Assembly (NCBI RefSeq): GCF_000735365.1
Contig: NZ_JMPL01000011.1
Span: 1 to 64,000 of the forward strand
Reading direction: 5' to 3'
Source of the DNA: Kluyvera ascorbata ATCC 33433
GTDB taxonomy: Bacteria; Pseudomonadota; Gammaproteobacteria; Enterobacterales; Enterobacteriaceae
DNA length: 64,000 nucleotides
A program made the position numbers and the translations under genes. This document shows, piece by piece, positions 50,233 through 61,361 of the stretch. Within the stretch, counting starts at the first letter, position 1. Every line of letters begins with the position of its first letter. Below the pieces are notes generated by a model. The model had not been told where the DNA came from, searched no databases, and saw only the letters and a list, made by a program, of their open reading frames with translations.

Positions 50233-51213
50233 TTAGCGTCGTGCGAGGGTAATCAATTCCTGAAGCAGCGTCTGTGCGCGGTCACCGGACAGTACGGCGT
50301 CCACCGGCAGATACCACCAGTTTTCATGCGCAAAGCGGCGGCATTTCACCGCATCTTTTTCCGTCATTATCAGCGTCTGGTCGGGGTTAACCAATGCCAG
50401 CACGTCGGCTTCGACCAGTGCTTGATGATCCGCTAACGCCACCGTACGCACGGGATGCGCGCCGCAGGCGTTAAGCGTGGCGAAAAAGCGTGGAGGGTGG
50501 CCGATACCGGCCATTGCGACCACATTCGGCAGAGTTGATACCGGCCGGCGCTCGCCGGTTAACAGGTTAATGGCATCGCCAGGCTGAAGGTGCATCGGAA
50601 TTTCGCCCGATAGCGCTTCACCGCCGTTCACAATACGCGCATCGACTGAATCCAGCCTTGACGCTCGCTCACGCATTGGCCCTGCGGGAAGCCACCAGCC
50701 GTTACCAAAGCGGCGTACGCCGTCGATAACCACAATCTCTTTATCACGTGCCAGGCGGTAGTGCTGCAGGCCATCGTCGGTGACGATAAGCTGGAGATCG
50801 TGCGCTGCCAGCAGAGCTTTCACGGCATCGACGCGGATCGGAGATACAGCGACGGGAGCCCCCGTGCGCTGGAAAATAAGGACAGGTTCATCGCCGGCCT
50901 GAGCCGTCGTTGTTTGCGCCGTTAACAACAGCGGATAACGTTCGGCTTTACCGCCGTAGCCGCGCGACACTACACCAACGCGAATCCCCTGACGCTGTAG
51001 CTGCTCCACCAGCCAGATGACAACCGGCGTTTTACCATTGCCGCCCGCCGTGAGGTTTCCCACCACCACAACGGGACAAGGCGCCCGCCAGGATTTCTTA
51101 ATACCAAGCTGATAGCACAGACGGATGATGCCGCTCACCAGGCCATACAGCCAGGAGAGCGGTAGCAGCAGTAGCCAAAGCGGCGATTCGCCTGACCAGA
51201 TTTTCGCTATCAT
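50233..51213 (-). CDS. lpxK: LpxK, tetraacyldisaccharide 4'-kinase
   Basis: 326 residues. Phosphorylates the 4' position of the lipid A precursor at the inner membrane. An N-terminal membrane helix (about 13-33) precedes the P-loop [11 protein letters not shown] at 52-62; the kinase motif VVSRGYGG and [11 protein letters not shown] follow. It overlaps msbA by 4 bases (ATGA), so kinase and lipid A flippase are made together. Confidence 0.96.
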   Translation of the reverse strand: MIAKIWSGESPLWLLLLPLSWLYGLVSGIIRLCYQLGIKKSWRAPCPVVVVGNLTAGGNGKTPVVIWLVEQLQRQGIRVGVVSRGYGGKAERYPLLLTAQTTTAQAGDEPVLIFQRTGAPVAVSPIRVDAVKALLAAHDLQLIVTDDGLQHYRLARDKEIVVIDGVRRFGNGWWLPAGPMRERASRLDSVDARIVNGGEALSGEIPMHLQPGDAINLLTGERRPVSTLPNVVAMAGIGHPPRFFATLNACGAHPVRTVALADHQALVEADVLALVNPDQTLIMTEKDAVKCRRFAHENWWYLPVDAVLSGDRAQTLLQELITLARR

Positions 51214-52958
51214 TCGCCAAACTGCATTTTGTGCAGCTGCGCGTAGACGCCGCGATGGGCAAGCAGGTCGTTATGGTTACCACGTTCAACGATCTGTCCA
51301 TCTTCAACAACGATAATTTCGTCAGCTTGTTCAATGGTCGACAGGCGGTGGGCAATCACCAGCGAAGTGCGGTTCTTCTGGAGCTCATCAAGCGCGGCCT
51401 GAATCGCACGTTCGGACTCCGTATCCAGCGCCGAGGTGGCTTCATCAAGGATCAGGATTGGGCTGTTGCGCAGCAGCGCACGCGCAATAGCGATACGCTG
51501 ACGTTGGCCACCGGAAAGCAGCACGCCGTTTTCGCCGATCACGGTATCGAGGCCGTTATCCATCTTATTGATAAAGTCCATCGCATAGGCCATGCGGGCT
51601 GCTTCTTCAATCTGCTCACGGCTGAATTCATCCGTACGCGCATAGGCAATGTTGTTAGCCACCGTGTCGTTGAACAGATGCACATTTTGCGATACCAACG
51701 CGACCTGGTTACGTAGAGAGGAAAGCTTGTACTCGCGCAGGTCGTGACCATCGAGCAGAATTTCTCCTTCATCGATATCGTAAAAACGGGTCAACAGGCT
51801 CGCAATGGTGGATTTACCTGAGCCAGAACGCCCCACAAGCGCAACGGTTTTACCCTCAGGAATGGCCAGGCTTATCTTTTTCAATGCTGGCGTATCGCGG
51901 CCAGGATAGGTGAAGGTTACGTTGCGGAATTCGACGTTGCCTTTTGCTCGGTCAATATCCAGTTTGCCTTCGTCTTTTTCTTGCTCGCTATCCAGGATAG
52001 AGAACAGCGTCTGACATGCAGCCATACCGCGCTGGAACTGGGCGTTAACGTTAGTCAGTGACTTCAGCGGACGCATCAGCGCAATCATGGACGAGAAGAC
52101 CACGGTGATGGTACCTGCGGTCAGGGTTTCCATTACGCTCGGGAAGCTTGCAGCATACAGCACGAATGCTAACGCCAGCGACGCAATCAGCTGAATGATC
52201 GGGTCAGAGATAGAAGACGCAGAAACCAGCTTCATGCCCTGTAAACGCATTTTGTTGCTGACCTTATCAAAGCGGTTGGTTTCCACTTCCTGGCCACCAA
52301 ACATCAGCACTTCTTTATGCCCTTTCAGCATCTGCTCAGCGCTGGTGGTCACCTGCCCCATGGTGTTCTGCATGTTTTTACTGATGTTACGGAAGCGCTT
52401 AGAGACGATGCGGATAGCCATCGAAACGATAGGTGCCAGGACAATCAGAATAATCGACAGTTGCCAGCTGTAATAGAACATCATGATGAACAGGCCAATG
52501 ATAGACGCCCCTTCTCGCACCACGGTAATCAGCGCGTTTGATGACGAAGAAGCAACCTGTTCAGAGTCGTAGGTAATGCGCGACAGCAGCGTACCGGTCG
52601 ACTGTTTATCGAAGAAAGAGACCGGCATCCCCATCATATGACCGAACAACCGGCGACGCATGGTCATGACAACCTTGCCGGAAACCCAGGATATACAGTA
52701 GCTTGAGATATAGCTTGTGATACCACGCAGGATCATCAAGCCAACAACGACCAGCGGCATCCACAGCAGCACTGAGCGATCCGTTTTACCAAAACCATCA
52801 TCCAGTAACGGTTTAAGAAGCGATAGCATGAAGGTATCGCTGGCTGCGTTAAGGATTAACGCAACGCCCGCCACGAGCAGCCCAGCTTTGTACGGTGCAA
52901 TAGTCGGCCAGAGTCGGCGGAAGGTCTGCCACGTGGAGAGATCTTTGTCGTTCTGCAT
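51210..52958 (-). CDS. msbA: MsbA, lipid A flippase
   Basis: 582 residues, the E. coli length. A half-size ABC exporter with six membrane helices (to about residue 325) and an ABC domain: Walker [10 protein letters not shown] near 376-384, signature LLSGGQRQR, Walker [12 protein letters not shown]. It flips core-lipid A across the inner membrane and is essential in E. coli. It lies 36 bases downstream of ycaI and is coupled to lpxK. Confidence 0.97.
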   Translation of the reverse strand: MQNDKDLSTWQTFRRLWPTIAPYKAGLLVAGVALILNAASDTFMLSLLKPLLDDGFGKTDRSVLLWMPLVVVGLMILRGITSYISSYCISWVSGKVVMTMRRRLFGHMMGMPVSFFDKQSTGTLLSRITYDSEQVASSSSNALITVVREGASIIGLFIMMFYYSWQLSIILIVLAPIVSMAIRIVSKRFRNISKNMQNTMGQVTTSAEQMLKGHKEVLMFGGQEVETNRFDKVSNKMRLQGMKLVSASSISDPIIQLIASLALAFVLYAASFPSVMETLTAGTITVVFSSMIALMRPLKSLTNVNAQFQRGMAACQTLFSILDSEQEKDEGKLDIDRAKGNVEFRNVTFTYPGRDTPALKKISLAIPEGKTVALVGRSGSGKSTIASLLTRFYDIDEGEILLDGHDLREYKLSSLRNQVALVSQNVHLFNDTVANNIAYARTDEFSREQIEEAARMAYAMDFINKMDNGLDTVIGENGVLLSGGQRQRIAIARALLRNSPILILDEATSALDTESERAIQAALDELQKNRTSLVIAHRLSTIEQADEIIVVEDGQIVERGNHNDLLAHRGVYAQLHKMQFGE

Positions 52959-52994
52959 TCAAAAAACCAGCTTGTGTTGAAATAGCCGCATATT

Positions 52995-55256
52995 CTACCC
53001 GTTATCGCGAGTCTCGCCAAACCACTGATGATACCAACGTGGTAAAAGTTGATCTCGTAAGCCTTCAATCCGCCAGCTATTTGCGCTAAATGTCACCGTT
53101 ATCTGCCCCTGATGTGGGGTATCAAACCAGGCATATCGCTGCTGTAGATAGCGCGTCTTCACCTTAGTGGAAGGCAGTCGCCACGCGTTATAGCGGGATG
53201 CGGAAGCCAGAGCGGCAACGCCGCCCACCCGTTGTAGCAGTGCCATTCCCGATGATGTCGAGCTGCCGTGATGTGGAACCTGAATAATTGTAGACGCAAA
53301 CGGCTGCCAGTAATGGCGTATCATGGCCATTTCCGCCGGTAATTCAATATCTCCGGTCAGCAGGATACTGTTCTTGCCATCATCAACCCTGACCACGCAT
53401 GAGCCGTTATTGCCTTTTGCTGGTGGCCCGGGTAACGGCCAGAGCGCCTGAAACGTAAGCCCCTGCCATTGCCAGCGCTCGCCCCGGGCACAGGGTTGAT
53501 GCCCCTGCCATCCCAGTGGGCTTCTCACCCACATTCCAGGCCAGGCTTTTTGCAACGAATGCAGCCCGCCACGGTGATCCAGATGATCGTGGCTGAGAAT
53601 AATCCCCTGTGGCGTAAGCTGGTGCCAGCGCAGCCAGGGAATAATAAGCTGTTCGCCGCTGTCGCCATCGGGCCATGCCAGTCCCGTATCATAGAGAAGC
53701 GCGTTATCTCCCCGGGAAATAACCATGGCCAAACCCTGGCCGACATCAAGCATAGTGACCTGCCAGCGGTCCGGTGGCGTTTGTCGCCAGACGGGGAATG
53801 AAAGTAGCGTGCACAACGACGCAGCAACCGCCGGAAAGCGAAGCCAGCCATTCAGTTTCCACATCAGTAGCACCAGCCACGGCACCAATGACATACCTAG
53901 CCAGGCGCTTCCAATCCTCCACCATCCCGTAGGCAGGAGCCTAAGATAGCCAAAGACTACCGACATCACCCAATCGCCACTATGCCAGGCCGCCATCTCG
54001 ATAACAGTAAGCCCGCATAAGTGCATTAACATTGCGCATAAAATCAGCGGCACGGCAATAAACGTGACGACCGGTACTGCAATCAGGTTGGCAAAGAGTG
54101 ATGTCGTGCTAACGCCGTGAAAAAGCAGAATCTGCAACGGCGCCAGTAGTAGCATCAGCCCCAACTGTAGGTGGACAAGGCTCATCAAAGGCCGCACCAG
54201 GCGCGGATACCCCTCCGTGCGCAACGGAAACCACTGATACCAGAATATTAAGGTCGCAACCGCAAATGCTGATAACCACAGACTATCGGAGAGTACCGCC
54301 AGAGGATCAATGAATACGATAGTCGCCAGACAGCATAGCCATACCTCCCACCCCGTCCAGCGCAGGCCGCTGAGCCGCAGCAGGCACCAGACAAGCGCGG
54401 CGATAACGGTTCGCAGCGCGGGTGGCTGCATGCCTGTCAGCATGGCGTAGGCAAATCCCCCTGACAGTGAGACCAGCAGCGGTAAGCGCCAGTTAATCAG
54501 CCAGCCCGGCAGGAAAAACTGAATCGCGCGAATAAGCAGCCAGCCAATGGATGCGCCTAGCGTAATATGCAGGCCGGATATCGCCATCAGGTGTGATGTT
54601 CCGGTCTCCTGCATCAGCGCTTTAATCTCTGGAGAAACGGAAAGCCTTTCGCCCATGCCTAGTGCGAGCATCACATCGCGCCAGTAGAAATCAGCAAGCG
54701 TAGTTTTTAGCGAGTTAAGATAACGAGCCCGCAGGCTACAGGTACTATCCAGCACCTCCGCGTCAATAATCCGCCCGGTCAGCGATCGATGCTGAGACAG
54801 CGCATAGCGTTGAGAATCGAACCCACCATCATTGAGCTGACCGTGCACCGCCCTGGCGCGAATCGTCATACGCCAACGCTGGCCAGCACAGGGCGGTTGC
54901 GGCAGATAGCTGCCGTACAATGCAATTACCGGGCTGACAAACAACCGATGCCCTTCCAGCGTCGTAATCTTTCCCTGATGTGCCGTTTGCCCATCGGTCT
55001 GCGTGAGCAGTATCTCGACCTGCCGATTTTTCGCTGGAATAGCTTCAGCAGGCCATTGAACCTGCCACGCCGCCAGGACACCCCAGCAGAAGACCAAACC
55101 AGTAATGCCTACTCTCCGCCCCATCCTGCTGCACGTGCCCAACACAATCAGAATTGGAATGGCAATATAGATGGCATTAAGCGGCGGTAAGGCCGGTAGC
55201 ACAGTAAGCGGTAAAATACCTGCCAGTATGCAGCATGCAAGCTCGGGTAGACGCAT
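52995..55256 (-). CDS. ycaI: YcaI, ComEC/Rec2-family membrane protein
   Basis: 753 residues. N-terminal hydrophobic helices and a soluble segment, the ComEC competence domain (about residues 215-480, with AISGLHITLGASIG), and a C-terminal metallo-beta-lactamase domain with HDHLDHRGG near residue 560. The family moves single-stranded DNA across the inner membrane in competent bacteria; in E. coli it supports use of DNA as food. It differs strongly from the E. coli protein in the first 100 residues. Start at 55256 follows AAGGAGG. Confidence 0.93.
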   Translation of the reverse strand: MRLPELACCILAGILPLTVLPALPPLNAIYIAIPILIVLGTCSRMGRRVGITGLVFCWGVLAAWQVQWPAEAIPAKNRQVEILLTQTDGQTAHQGKITTLEGHRLFVSPVIALYGSYLPQPPCAGQRWRMTIRARAVHGQLNDGGFDSQRYALSQHRSLTGRIIDAEVLDSTCSLRARYLNSLKTTLADFYWRDVMLALGMGERLSVSPEIKALMQETGTSHLMAISGLHITLGASIGWLLIRAIQFFLPGWLINWRLPLLVSLSGGFAYAMLTGMQPPALRTVIAALVWCLLRLSGLRWTGWEVWLCCLATIVFIDPLAVLSDSLWLSAFAVATLIFWYQWFPLRTEGYPRLVRPLMSLVHLQLGLMLLLAPLQILLFHGVSTTSLFANLIAVPVVTFIAVPLILCAMLMHLCGLTVIEMAAWHSGDWVMSVVFGYLRLLPTGWWRIGSAWLGMSLVPWLVLLMWKLNGWLRFPAVAASLCTLLSFPVWRQTPPDRWQVTMLDVGQGLAMVISRGDNALLYDTGLAWPDGDSGEQLIIPWLRWHQLTPQGIILSHDHLDHRGGLHSLQKAWPGMWVRSPLGWQGHQPCARGERWQWQGLTFQALWPLPGPPAKGNNGSCVVRVDDGKNSILLTGDIELPAEMAMIRHYWQPFASTIIQVPHHGSSTSSGMALLQRVGGVAALASASRYNAWRLPSTKVKTRYLQQRYAWFDTPHQGQITVTFSANSWRIEGLRDQLLPRWYHQWFGETRDNG

Positions 55257-55424
55257 CAACACCTCCTTGTTGGCCGAAGTGTTGCGCACACCGTTTGCGT
55301 TGTCGCGCATCACCCGTCGCGGTTACGAGAAGGATTCAGAAGAACATTCGCAGCATGCAAGCGTTGCAGTAAAAGTGTGGAGGCTGATTCCAGATGACAG
55401 AAAAAAAGCTGGACGACAGAAATG

Positions 55425-55450
55425 AAAAAAGCACCCGTAGGTGCTTTTTT
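55425..55450. terminator. Bidirectional terminator after ihfB
   Basis: Perfect stem AAAAAAGCACC / GGTGCTTTTTT around CGTA, with runs on both sides. It lies between the ihfB stop and ycaI start; the ycaI promoter should lie in the 170 bases to its left. Confidence 0.9.
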
Positions 55451-55485
55451 CTCAATCAAGTTTACCGTCAGATCGCGGGAGAAAC

Positions 55486-55770
55486 TCAATCGTAAATATT
55501 GGCGCGATCGCGCAGTTCTTTACCCGGCTTAAAGTGCGGCACGTACTTGCCTTCCAGTTCCACTTTGTCGCCAGTCTTCGGGTTACGCCCGGTACGTGGT
55601 GCTCTGTAGTGCAGAGAGAAGCTGCCGAAACCGCGGATTTCAATGCGCTCGCCCTGTGCCAGGGTTGAAGCCATATGCTCCAGCATCTCTTTCACCGCAT
55701 CTTCCACTGCTTTAGCAGGGATATGGGATTGCTGGCTGGCAAGTCTTTCAATCAATTCTGACTTGGTCAT
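55486..55770 (-). CDS. ihfB: IHF beta subunit
   Basis: 94 residues. Pairs with IhfA to bind and sharply bend DNA. The DNA-binding arm [20 protein letters not shown] with the intercalating proline is complete. The start at 55770 ([10 protein letters not shown]) follows GGAGG and matches E. coli; the in-frame extension upstream lies in the rpsA-ihfB gap. It follows rpsA after 152 bases with a hairpin between, and in E. coli has its own promoter as well as rpsA read-through. Confidence 0.97.
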   Translation of the reverse strand: MTKSELIERLASQQSHIPAKAVEDAVKEMLEHMASTLAQGERIEIRGFGSFSLHYRAPRTGRNPKTGDKVELEGKYVPHFKPGKELRDRANIYD

Positions 55771-55819
55771 GATTCCTCCGGTTTCCTTTAACGGAAAATT
55801 AGCTAACAGCTTATTAAAC

Positions 55820-55841
55820 AAGGGCGGCCGTAGCCGCCCTT
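55820..55841 (-). terminator. Hairpin between rpsA and ihfB
   Basis: AAGGGCGGC, CGTA, GCCGCCCTT: perfect 9-base stem. The tract that follows leftward (TGTTTAATAAG) is T-poor, so partial read-through into ihfB is likely. Confidence 0.75.
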
Positions 55842-55922
55842 TGTGCTAGATTACAGGCCTAAACCTGCAATCTGTCAAGTAAACTCATCACAATTCAGGT
55901 TGTTAAACCCAAATGCGTAAGA

Positions 55923-57596
55923 TTACTCGCCTTTAGCTGCTTTGAATGCTTCAGCCATTGCGTTGGAGAAATTGCCTTCTTCCTGTTTGTTGTTAACAGT
56001 AGCGATTGCATCTTTCTCGTCAGCTTCGTCTTTAGCACGTACGGACAGGCTAATTGCGCGGTTTTTACGATCAACACCGGTGAATTTAGCTTCAACGTCG
56101 TCACCAACGCTCAGTACCAGAGTTGCATCTTCAACGCGGTCACGGGATGCTTCAGAAGCACGCAGGTAACCTTCAACGCCGTCGGCCAGTTCTACGGTTG
56201 CGCCTTTAGCGTCAACTGCAGTGACTTTACCGTTAACGATGGCGCCTTTCTTGTTCAGAGCAACCCAGTTGTTGAACGGATCTTCTGCGAGCTGTTTAAC
56301 GCCCAGGGAGATACGTTCACGTTCTGCGTCAACCTGCAGAACAACTGCAGCGATTTCGTCGCCTTTTTTGTATTCACGAACTGCTTCTTCGCCTGCAACG
56401 TTCCAGGAGATGTCAGACAGGTGAACCAGGCCGTCGATACCGCCGTCCAGGCCGATGAAGATACCGAAGTCAGTGATAGACTTGATTTTACCTTCAACGC
56501 GGTCGCCCTTGTTGTGGGTTTCTGCGAACTGCTGCCATGGGTTGTTTTTGCACTGCTTCAGACCCAGGGAGATACGACGACGTTCTTCGTCGATATCCAG
56601 AACCATAACTTCCACTACATCACCAACGTTAACAACTTTGGATGGGTGGATGTTTTTGTTGGTCCAATCCATTTCGGAAACGTGAACCAGGCCTTCAACG
56701 CCTTCTTCGATTTCAACGAAGCAGCCGTAGTCGGTCAGGTTGGTCACGCGACCAGTCAGTTTGGTACCTTCTGGATAACGCTTAGCGATAGCTACCCATG
56801 GATCTTCGCCCAGCTGTTTCAGGCCCAGAGAAACACGAGTACGCTCGCGGTCGAACTTCAGCACTTTAACAGTGATTTCGTCGCCAACGTTTACGATTTC
56901 GCTTGGGTGCTTAACGCGTTTCCAAGCCATATCGGTGATGTGCAGCAGGCCGTCAACGCCGCCCAGATCAACGAATGCACCGTAGTCAGTGAGGTTCTTA
57001 ACGATACCTTTAACTTCCATGCCTTCCTGCAGGTTTTCCAGCAGCTGATCGCGCTCTGCGCTGTTTTCGGATTCGATAACGGCACGACGAGAAACAACAA
57101 CGTTGTTACGCTTCTGGTCCAGCTTGATGACTTTGAATTCAAGCTCTTTGCCTTCCAGGTGCAGAGTATCACGCACTGGACGAACGTCTACCAGGGAACC
57201 TGGCAGGAACGCACGAATACCGTTCAGCTCAACAGTGAAGCCACCTTTAACTTTGCCGTTGATAACACCGACCACAGTTTCAGCTTCTTCATAAGCTTTT
57301 TCCAGCGTGATCCAAGCTTCGTGACGCTTAGCTTTCTCACGGGACAGCAGGGTTTCGCCGAAGCCGTCTTCTACTGCGTCCAGCGCAACGTCAACTTCGT
57401 CACCGACCTGAATTTCCAGTTCGCCGGCTGCGTTTTTGAACTGCTCTGCAGGGATTGCAGACTCAGATTTCAGACCCGCATCAACCAGGACTACGTCTTT
57501 GTCGATAGAGACAACAACGCCACGAACGATGGAACCCGGACGGGTTTCGATTTCTTTTAAGGATTCTTCAAACAGTTGAGCAAAAGATTCAGTCAT
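55923..57596 (-). CDS. rpsA: Ribosomal protein S1
   Basis: 557 residues, the E. coli length. Six S1 (OB-fold) repeats, each with a segment such as [36 protein letters not shown] or [19 protein letters not shown]; the first two bind the 30S subunit and the last four bind mRNA. S1 is essential for initiation on structured or weak-RBS messages. It has no good RBS of its own and is known to be self-regulated. It lies 116 bases after cmk. Confidence 0.98.
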   Translation of the reverse strand: MTESFAQLFEESLKEIETRPGSIVRGVVVSIDKDVVLVDAGLKSESAIPAEQFKNAAGELEIQVGDEVDVALDAVEDGFGETLLSREKAKRHEAWITLEKAYEEAETVVGVINGKVKGGFTVELNGIRAFLPGSLVDVRPVRDTLHLEGKELEFKVIKLDQKRNNVVVSRRAVIESENSAERDQLLENLQEGMEVKGIVKNLTDYGAFVDLGGVDGLLHITDMAWKRVKHPSEIVNVGDEITVKVLKFDRERTRVSLGLKQLGEDPWVAIAKRYPEGTKLTGRVTNLTDYGCFVEIEEGVEGLVHVSEMDWTNKNIHPSKVVNVGDVVEVMVLDIDEERRRISLGLKQCKNNPWQQFAETHNKGDRVEGKIKSITDFGIFIGLDGGIDGLVHLSDISWNVAGEEAVREYKKGDEIAAVVLQVDAERERISLGVKQLAEDPFNNWVALNKKGAIVNGKVTAVDAKGATVELADGVEGYLRASEASRDRVEDATLVLSVGDDVEAKFTGVDRKNRAISLSVRAKDEADEKDAIATVNNKQEEGNFSNAMAEAFKAAKGE

Positions 57597-57712
57597 GTTT
57601 AATCTTCAGAGTTAGATTTAACGTCCACCTGGCTTCATGCCGGATGGGGTTGTTTCACATACCCGCTCACAATCCATTGCAGCGGGGGTACTACAAAAAA
57701 TTCGGTCGCGTT
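57597..57712 (-). promoter_or_regulatory. rpsA leader (translational autoregulation region)
   Basis: The bases before the rpsA ATG (GAAGATTAAACATG) contain only GAAG, not a proper RBS. The upstream leader can fold into several hairpins, with GGA/TGGA segments in exposed parts. In E. coli such a leader gives efficient S1-dependent initiation and feedback control by free S1. Assigned by gene identity plus the missing RBS. Confidence 0.55.
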
Positions 57713-58396
57713 TTACGCGAGTGCCAGTTTCTGGCGCGCATAGTCTAACGCTTTTTCAATTACTTGCTCAATGCTTAAGGTGGTGGAATCCAACACTAAA
57801 GCATCGGCGGCAGGAACCAGTGGCGCAACAGCACGATTACGATCGCGGTCATCACGCTCCTTTATCTCTGCCAAAAGGCGCTCAAAGTTAACACTAAAGC
57901 CCTTTTCCTGCAACTGTAGCATGCGGCGGTTCGCACGTTCTTCCGAAGAGGCATCAAGGAAAATCTTAACAGGCGCGTCCGGGAACACCACGGTGCCCAT
58001 ATCACGGCCATCGGCAATCAGGCCAGGCGCTTCACGAAAGCCACGCTGGCGGCGCAAAAGCGCTTCACGCACACGCGGGAACGCCGCAACCTGTGAAGCC
58101 GCATTAGCCACTTCCTGAGTGCGGATTTCACCGCTAACGTCTTCGCCTTCCAGAATGACCTCGAGCGCGCCGTCAGTTGATACAAAACGCACGTCCAGAT
58201 GCACTGCCAGCGGAACTAACGCATCTTCTGAGGCGACATCCACATGGTGATGCAACGCCGCTAAGGCCAGAACGCGATAGATTGCGCCTGAGTCCAGCAA
58301 ATGCCATTGCAATGCTTCTGCCATTGCTTTGCACAGTGTGCCTTTACCTGCGCCGCTTGGGCCGTCAATGGTAATTACCGGGGCAATTGCCGTCAT
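57713..58396 (-). CDS. cmk: Cytidylate kinase
   Basis: 227 residues, equal to E. coli Cmk. Phosphorylates CMP and dCMP with ATP. The P-loop GPSGAGKGT is at 12-20, and the CMP-binding insert and LID region ([16 protein letters not shown]) are intact. Start at 58396 ([13 protein letters not shown]) follows GGAGA; the in-frame upstream ATG at 58426 is not supported by homology. It lies ahead of rpsA in the classic cmk-rpsA order. Confidence 0.96.
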   Translation of the reverse strand: MTAIAPVITIDGPSGAGKGTLCKAMAEALQWHLLDSGAIYRVLALAALHHHVDVASEDALVPLAVHLDVRFVSTDGALEVILEGEDVSGEIRTQEVANAASQVAAFPRVREALLRRQRGFREAPGLIADGRDMGTVVFPDAPVKIFLDASSEERANRRMLQLQEKGFSVNFERLLAEIKERDDRDRNRAVAPLVPAADALVLDSTTLSIEQVIEKALDYARQKLALA

Positions 58397-58592
58397 CTCT
58401 TTCTCCTTAATAAAAGGCATATACAACGTAAACGCCGCGCATTATACGCATCTCTGGGCCGGACGGTTACCTTTGTCTGCGAATTCCAGAATTAGCCCTA
58501 TGAATGACAGGAGAATAGAAAGTATAGAGGCCTGACGCCAGGAGAGGCTGAAAACTGACGTGGATTTACTTTTTTCTATCGCGATGAAAGAA

Positions 58593-58617
58593 AAACGCCG
58601 ACGTTACGCCGGCGTTT
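58593..58617 (-). terminator. Rho-independent terminator of serC-aroA
   Basis: Stem AAACGCCG / CGGCGTTT around the loop, followed leftward by TTTTTCTTTC. It begins 17 bases past the aroA stop. Confidence 0.85.
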
Positions 58618-58634
58618 GTCGAGAAAAATCACTA

Positions 58635-59918
58635 TCAGGCTAACGTACTAATACGCGCCAACTGCTCAAAATAGTCCGGGAACGTTTTCGCCGTACATTT
58701 CGGGTCAAGAATGGTGACTGGCGTATCCGACAGCGCCACCAGCGAGAAACACATCGCCATACGGTGATCGTTGTAGGTCCCGATTTCGGCAAAGTTCAGC
58801 GTAGCAGGCGGGGTAATGCGAATGTAGTCCTCACCCTCTTCCACTTCCGCGCCCACTTTACGTAGCTCGGTTGCCATCGCGAACAGGCGGTCAGTCTCTT
58901 TAACACGCCAGTTGTAGATATTGCGAAGCGTGGTTGTTCCTTTCGCGAACAGCGCTGCCGTCGCGATAGTCATCGCCGCATCAGGAATATGGTTCATATC
59001 CATATCAATGGCGTTGAGTTCGCCACGGGTACAGGCGATAAAATCGTCGCCCCAGGTAATGGTTGCGCCCATTTTTTCCAGGACATCGGCAAAGCGAATA
59101 TCACCCTGCACGCTGTAGCGACCAATACCGGTCACCTTCACGGTACCGCCTTTAATCGCACCGGCAGCCAGGAAATATGACGCTGACGAAGCATCACCTT
59201 CGACCAGATACTGACCCGGAGAAACGTACTGCTGACCACCGCGCACGACAAAGCGCTGGTAGCTCTGGTTTTCCACTTCAACACCAAACGTTTTCATCAG
59301 GTGCAGCGTGATGTCGATATACGGTTTAGAAACCAGGTCACCTTTGATGGTGATAGTGGTGTCCTGCGGCGCCAGCGGTGCCGTCATCAATAACGCAGTT
59401 AAGAACTGGCTTGAGACGCTACCGTCTACCTCAACGCTACCGCCGTTAAAACCACCTTTCAGGCGCAGCGGTGGATAGTTTTCCTGCTCCAGGTACTCAA
59501 TCTGCGCGCCGCCCTGACGCAGAGCATCAACCAGGTGGCCAATCGGGCGCTCTTTCATGCGCGGTTCGCCGGTCAGGACGATGTTGTTTTTACCGAGGCA
59601 CAGCGCTGCCGCCAGCGGACGCATCGCGGTACCGGCATTGCCAAGGAACAGCTCTAGTTCGTTGGAAGTCTGAAGCGGGCCTGCATTGCCGGTCACTTCA
59701 CAACGGGTGCGATCGTCAGACAGGGTGTATTGAATTCCCAGCGCCTTCAACGCGTTCAGCATGTGGCGGACATCATCGCTGTCCAGCAGGTTAGTCAGAA
59801 CGGTCGTGCCACGCGCTAAAGCCGCCAGCAGCAAAGCACGGTTCGAAACGCTTTTAGAACCGGGCAAATTGATCGTGCCATCGACGCGCGCGATAGGTTG
59901 TAACGTCAGGGATTCCAT
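58635..59918 (-). CDS. aroA: EPSP synthase
   Basis: 427 residues. Joins shikimate 3-phosphate and PEP to give 5-enolpyruvylshikimate 3-phosphate; it is the glyphosate target. The PEP region [19 protein letters not shown], the N-terminal [19 protein letters not shown] and the ending [19 protein letters not shown] are typical of the glyphosate-sensitive class I. The start at 59918 ([14 protein letters not shown]) matches E. coli. It follows serC after a hairpin, forming the serC-aroA mixed-function operon. Confidence 0.97.
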   Translation of the reverse strand: MESLTLQPIARVDGTINLPGSKSVSNRALLLAALARGTTVLTNLLDSDDVRHMLNALKALGIQYTLSDDRTRCEVTGNAGPLQTSNELELFLGNAGTAMRPLAAALCLGKNNIVLTGEPRMKERPIGHLVDALRQGGAQIEYLEQENYPPLRLKGGFNGGSVEVDGSVSSQFLTALLMTAPLAPQDTTITIKGDLVSKPYIDITLHLMKTFGVEVENQSYQRFVVRGGQQYVSPGQYLVEGDASSASYFLAAGAIKGGTVKVTGIGRYSVQGDIRFADVLEKMGATITWGDDFIACTRGELNAIDMDMNHIPDAAMTIATAALFAKGTTTLRNIYNWRVKETDRLFAMATELRKVGAEVEEGEDYIRITPPATLNFAEIGTYNDHRMAMCFSLVALSDTPVTILDPKCTAKTFPDYFEQLARISTLA

Positions 59919-59947
59919 GAAACTCAACTCTCAAAAACAGAAGTAAA

Positions 59948-59970
59948 AACCCCACGAGCTAGCCGTGGGG
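59948..59970 (-). terminator. Intercistronic hairpin between serC and aroA
   Basis: CCCCACG...CGTGGGG stem (loop AGCTAGC, itself palindromic) within a CCCCAC/GTGGGG framework, 18 bases after the serC stop. In E. coli a comparable structure attenuates aroA relative to serC. The flanking T run when read leftward is moderate. Confidence 0.75.
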
Positions 59971-59987
59971 ATGAATAAAAAACCAGA

Positions 59988-61076
59988 TTAACCGTGGCGG
60001 CGTTCGAAGTCCTGCATGAATTCCGTCAGCGTCTGTACGCCGGCCAGCGGCATGGCATTGTAGATAGAAGCACGCATCCCGCCCACCACGCGGTGGCCTT
60101 TCAGCGCATGCAGACCCGCTGCAAAGGACTCTTCAAGGAACAGTTTGTCCAGCGCGCTAGCCGCGAGCTGGAACGGCACGTTCATACGTGAACGGTTGGC
60201 GCTTGCCACATCGTTACGATAGAAATCACTGCCATCAATAGTGTTATACAGAAGATCGGCCTTCTGCTGATTGATACGATCCATTGCGGCAACGCCGCCC
60301 TGCTCTTTCAGCCATTTGAAGACCAGACCTGCCAGATACCAGGCGAAGGTCGGCGGCGTGTTGAACATCGAGTCGTTATCGTTCAGCACGGTATAGTCGA
60401 GGATTGATGGGCAGGCAACGTGCGCTTTACCCAGCAGGTCTTCACGTACGATAACCAGCGTTAAGCCCGCTGGACCGATATTTTTCTGCGCGCCAGCGTA
60501 GATCACGCCATAACGGCTCACATCAATCGGACGTGAAAGGATGGTTGAGGAGAAGTCGGCAGCAACAATCACGTCTTTACCGAAGTCTGGTGTCTCTTCG
60601 ATGGCAATACCGTCGATGGTTTCGTTCGGGCAATAGTGCAGATAAGCCGCGTTATCAGAGAGCTGCCAGTCGCGCATCGGTTTGACCGCGCGTTTACCTT
60701 CTACGGTGATTTTGGCGTCAATAACGTTCGGGTTGCAGTATTTTTTGGCTTCTTTAACCGCACTTGCCGCCCAGTAGCCGGCATCGACGTAATCAGCCGT
60801 GGTTTTGTCGCCGAGAATATTCAGCGGTACGCCCGCGAACTGACCGCGACCACCACCGTGACAGAACAACACTTTGTAGTTGGAAGGGATGTTAAGCAGG
60901 TCGCGGAAATCTTTTTCTGCTTCCTCTGCCACGTGGATAAATTCTTTACCGCGGTGGCTAACTTCCATTACCGACGTGCCTAATCCGTTCCAGTCGCAAA
61001 GTTCTTTTTGCGCCAGTTTAAGGACATCTGCCGGAAGCATTGCCGGACCTGAACTGAAATTAAAAACCTGAGCCAT
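59988..61076 (-). CDS. serC: Phosphoserine aminotransferase
   Basis: 362 residues, as in E. coli. A PLP enzyme in the serine and pyridoxal-5-phosphate pathways: 3-phosphohydroxypyruvate plus glutamate gives phosphoserine. The PLP lysine is Lys198 in [10 protein letters not shown]. Start at 61076 ([15 protein letters not shown]) follows GAGGG; an in-frame start 12 bases upstream is less likely. It heads the leftward serC-aroA operon and is divergent from ycaO. K-12 has ycaP between these two genes; here it is absent. Confidence 0.97.
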   Translation of the reverse strand: MAQVFNFSSGPAMLPADVLKLAQKELCDWNGLGTSVMEVSHRGKEFIHVAEEAEKDFRDLLNIPSNYKVLFCHGGGRGQFAGVPLNILGDKTTADYVDAGYWAASAVKEAKKYCNPNVIDAKITVEGKRAVKPMRDWQLSDNAAYLHYCPNETIDGIAIEETPDFGKDVIVAADFSSTILSRPIDVSRYGVIYAGAQKNIGPAGLTLVIVREDLLGKAHVACPSILDYTVLNDNDSMFNTPPTFAWYLAGLVFKWLKEQGGVAAMDRINQQKADLLYNTIDGSDFYRNDVASANRSRMNVPFQLAASALDKLFLEESFAAGLHALKGHRVVGGMRASIYNAMPLAGVQTLTEFMQDFERRHG

Positions 61077-61361
61077 AACCCTCACCACATTGCAATGTTG
61101 TCTGACCGCATGCCTCGCGCGTCATCAACGCGTGGGCATAAGTTATTCCTGTGGCTATTGGTTTTATCATTCAGTGACACAGCCCGCAATGGATAATCCC
61201 GCACGGGGCAAAAATGCGTGGAAAATCACACAACAGAATCTATCGACTTGACGAAACAAAATGGTCTATTTCGCTATTTGCAATTGCAGATGGAAGTGTA
61301 TAGCGATTGTCATGCAAACCCCGTATCATTGCGCGCTTTCCGTACGACAAAAGAGATTGCT

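Noticed and set aside
56421-57560. A 379-codon open frame antisense to rpsA
   Set aside because: Repetitive composition reflects the S1 repeats on the other strand. No RBS or family signature.
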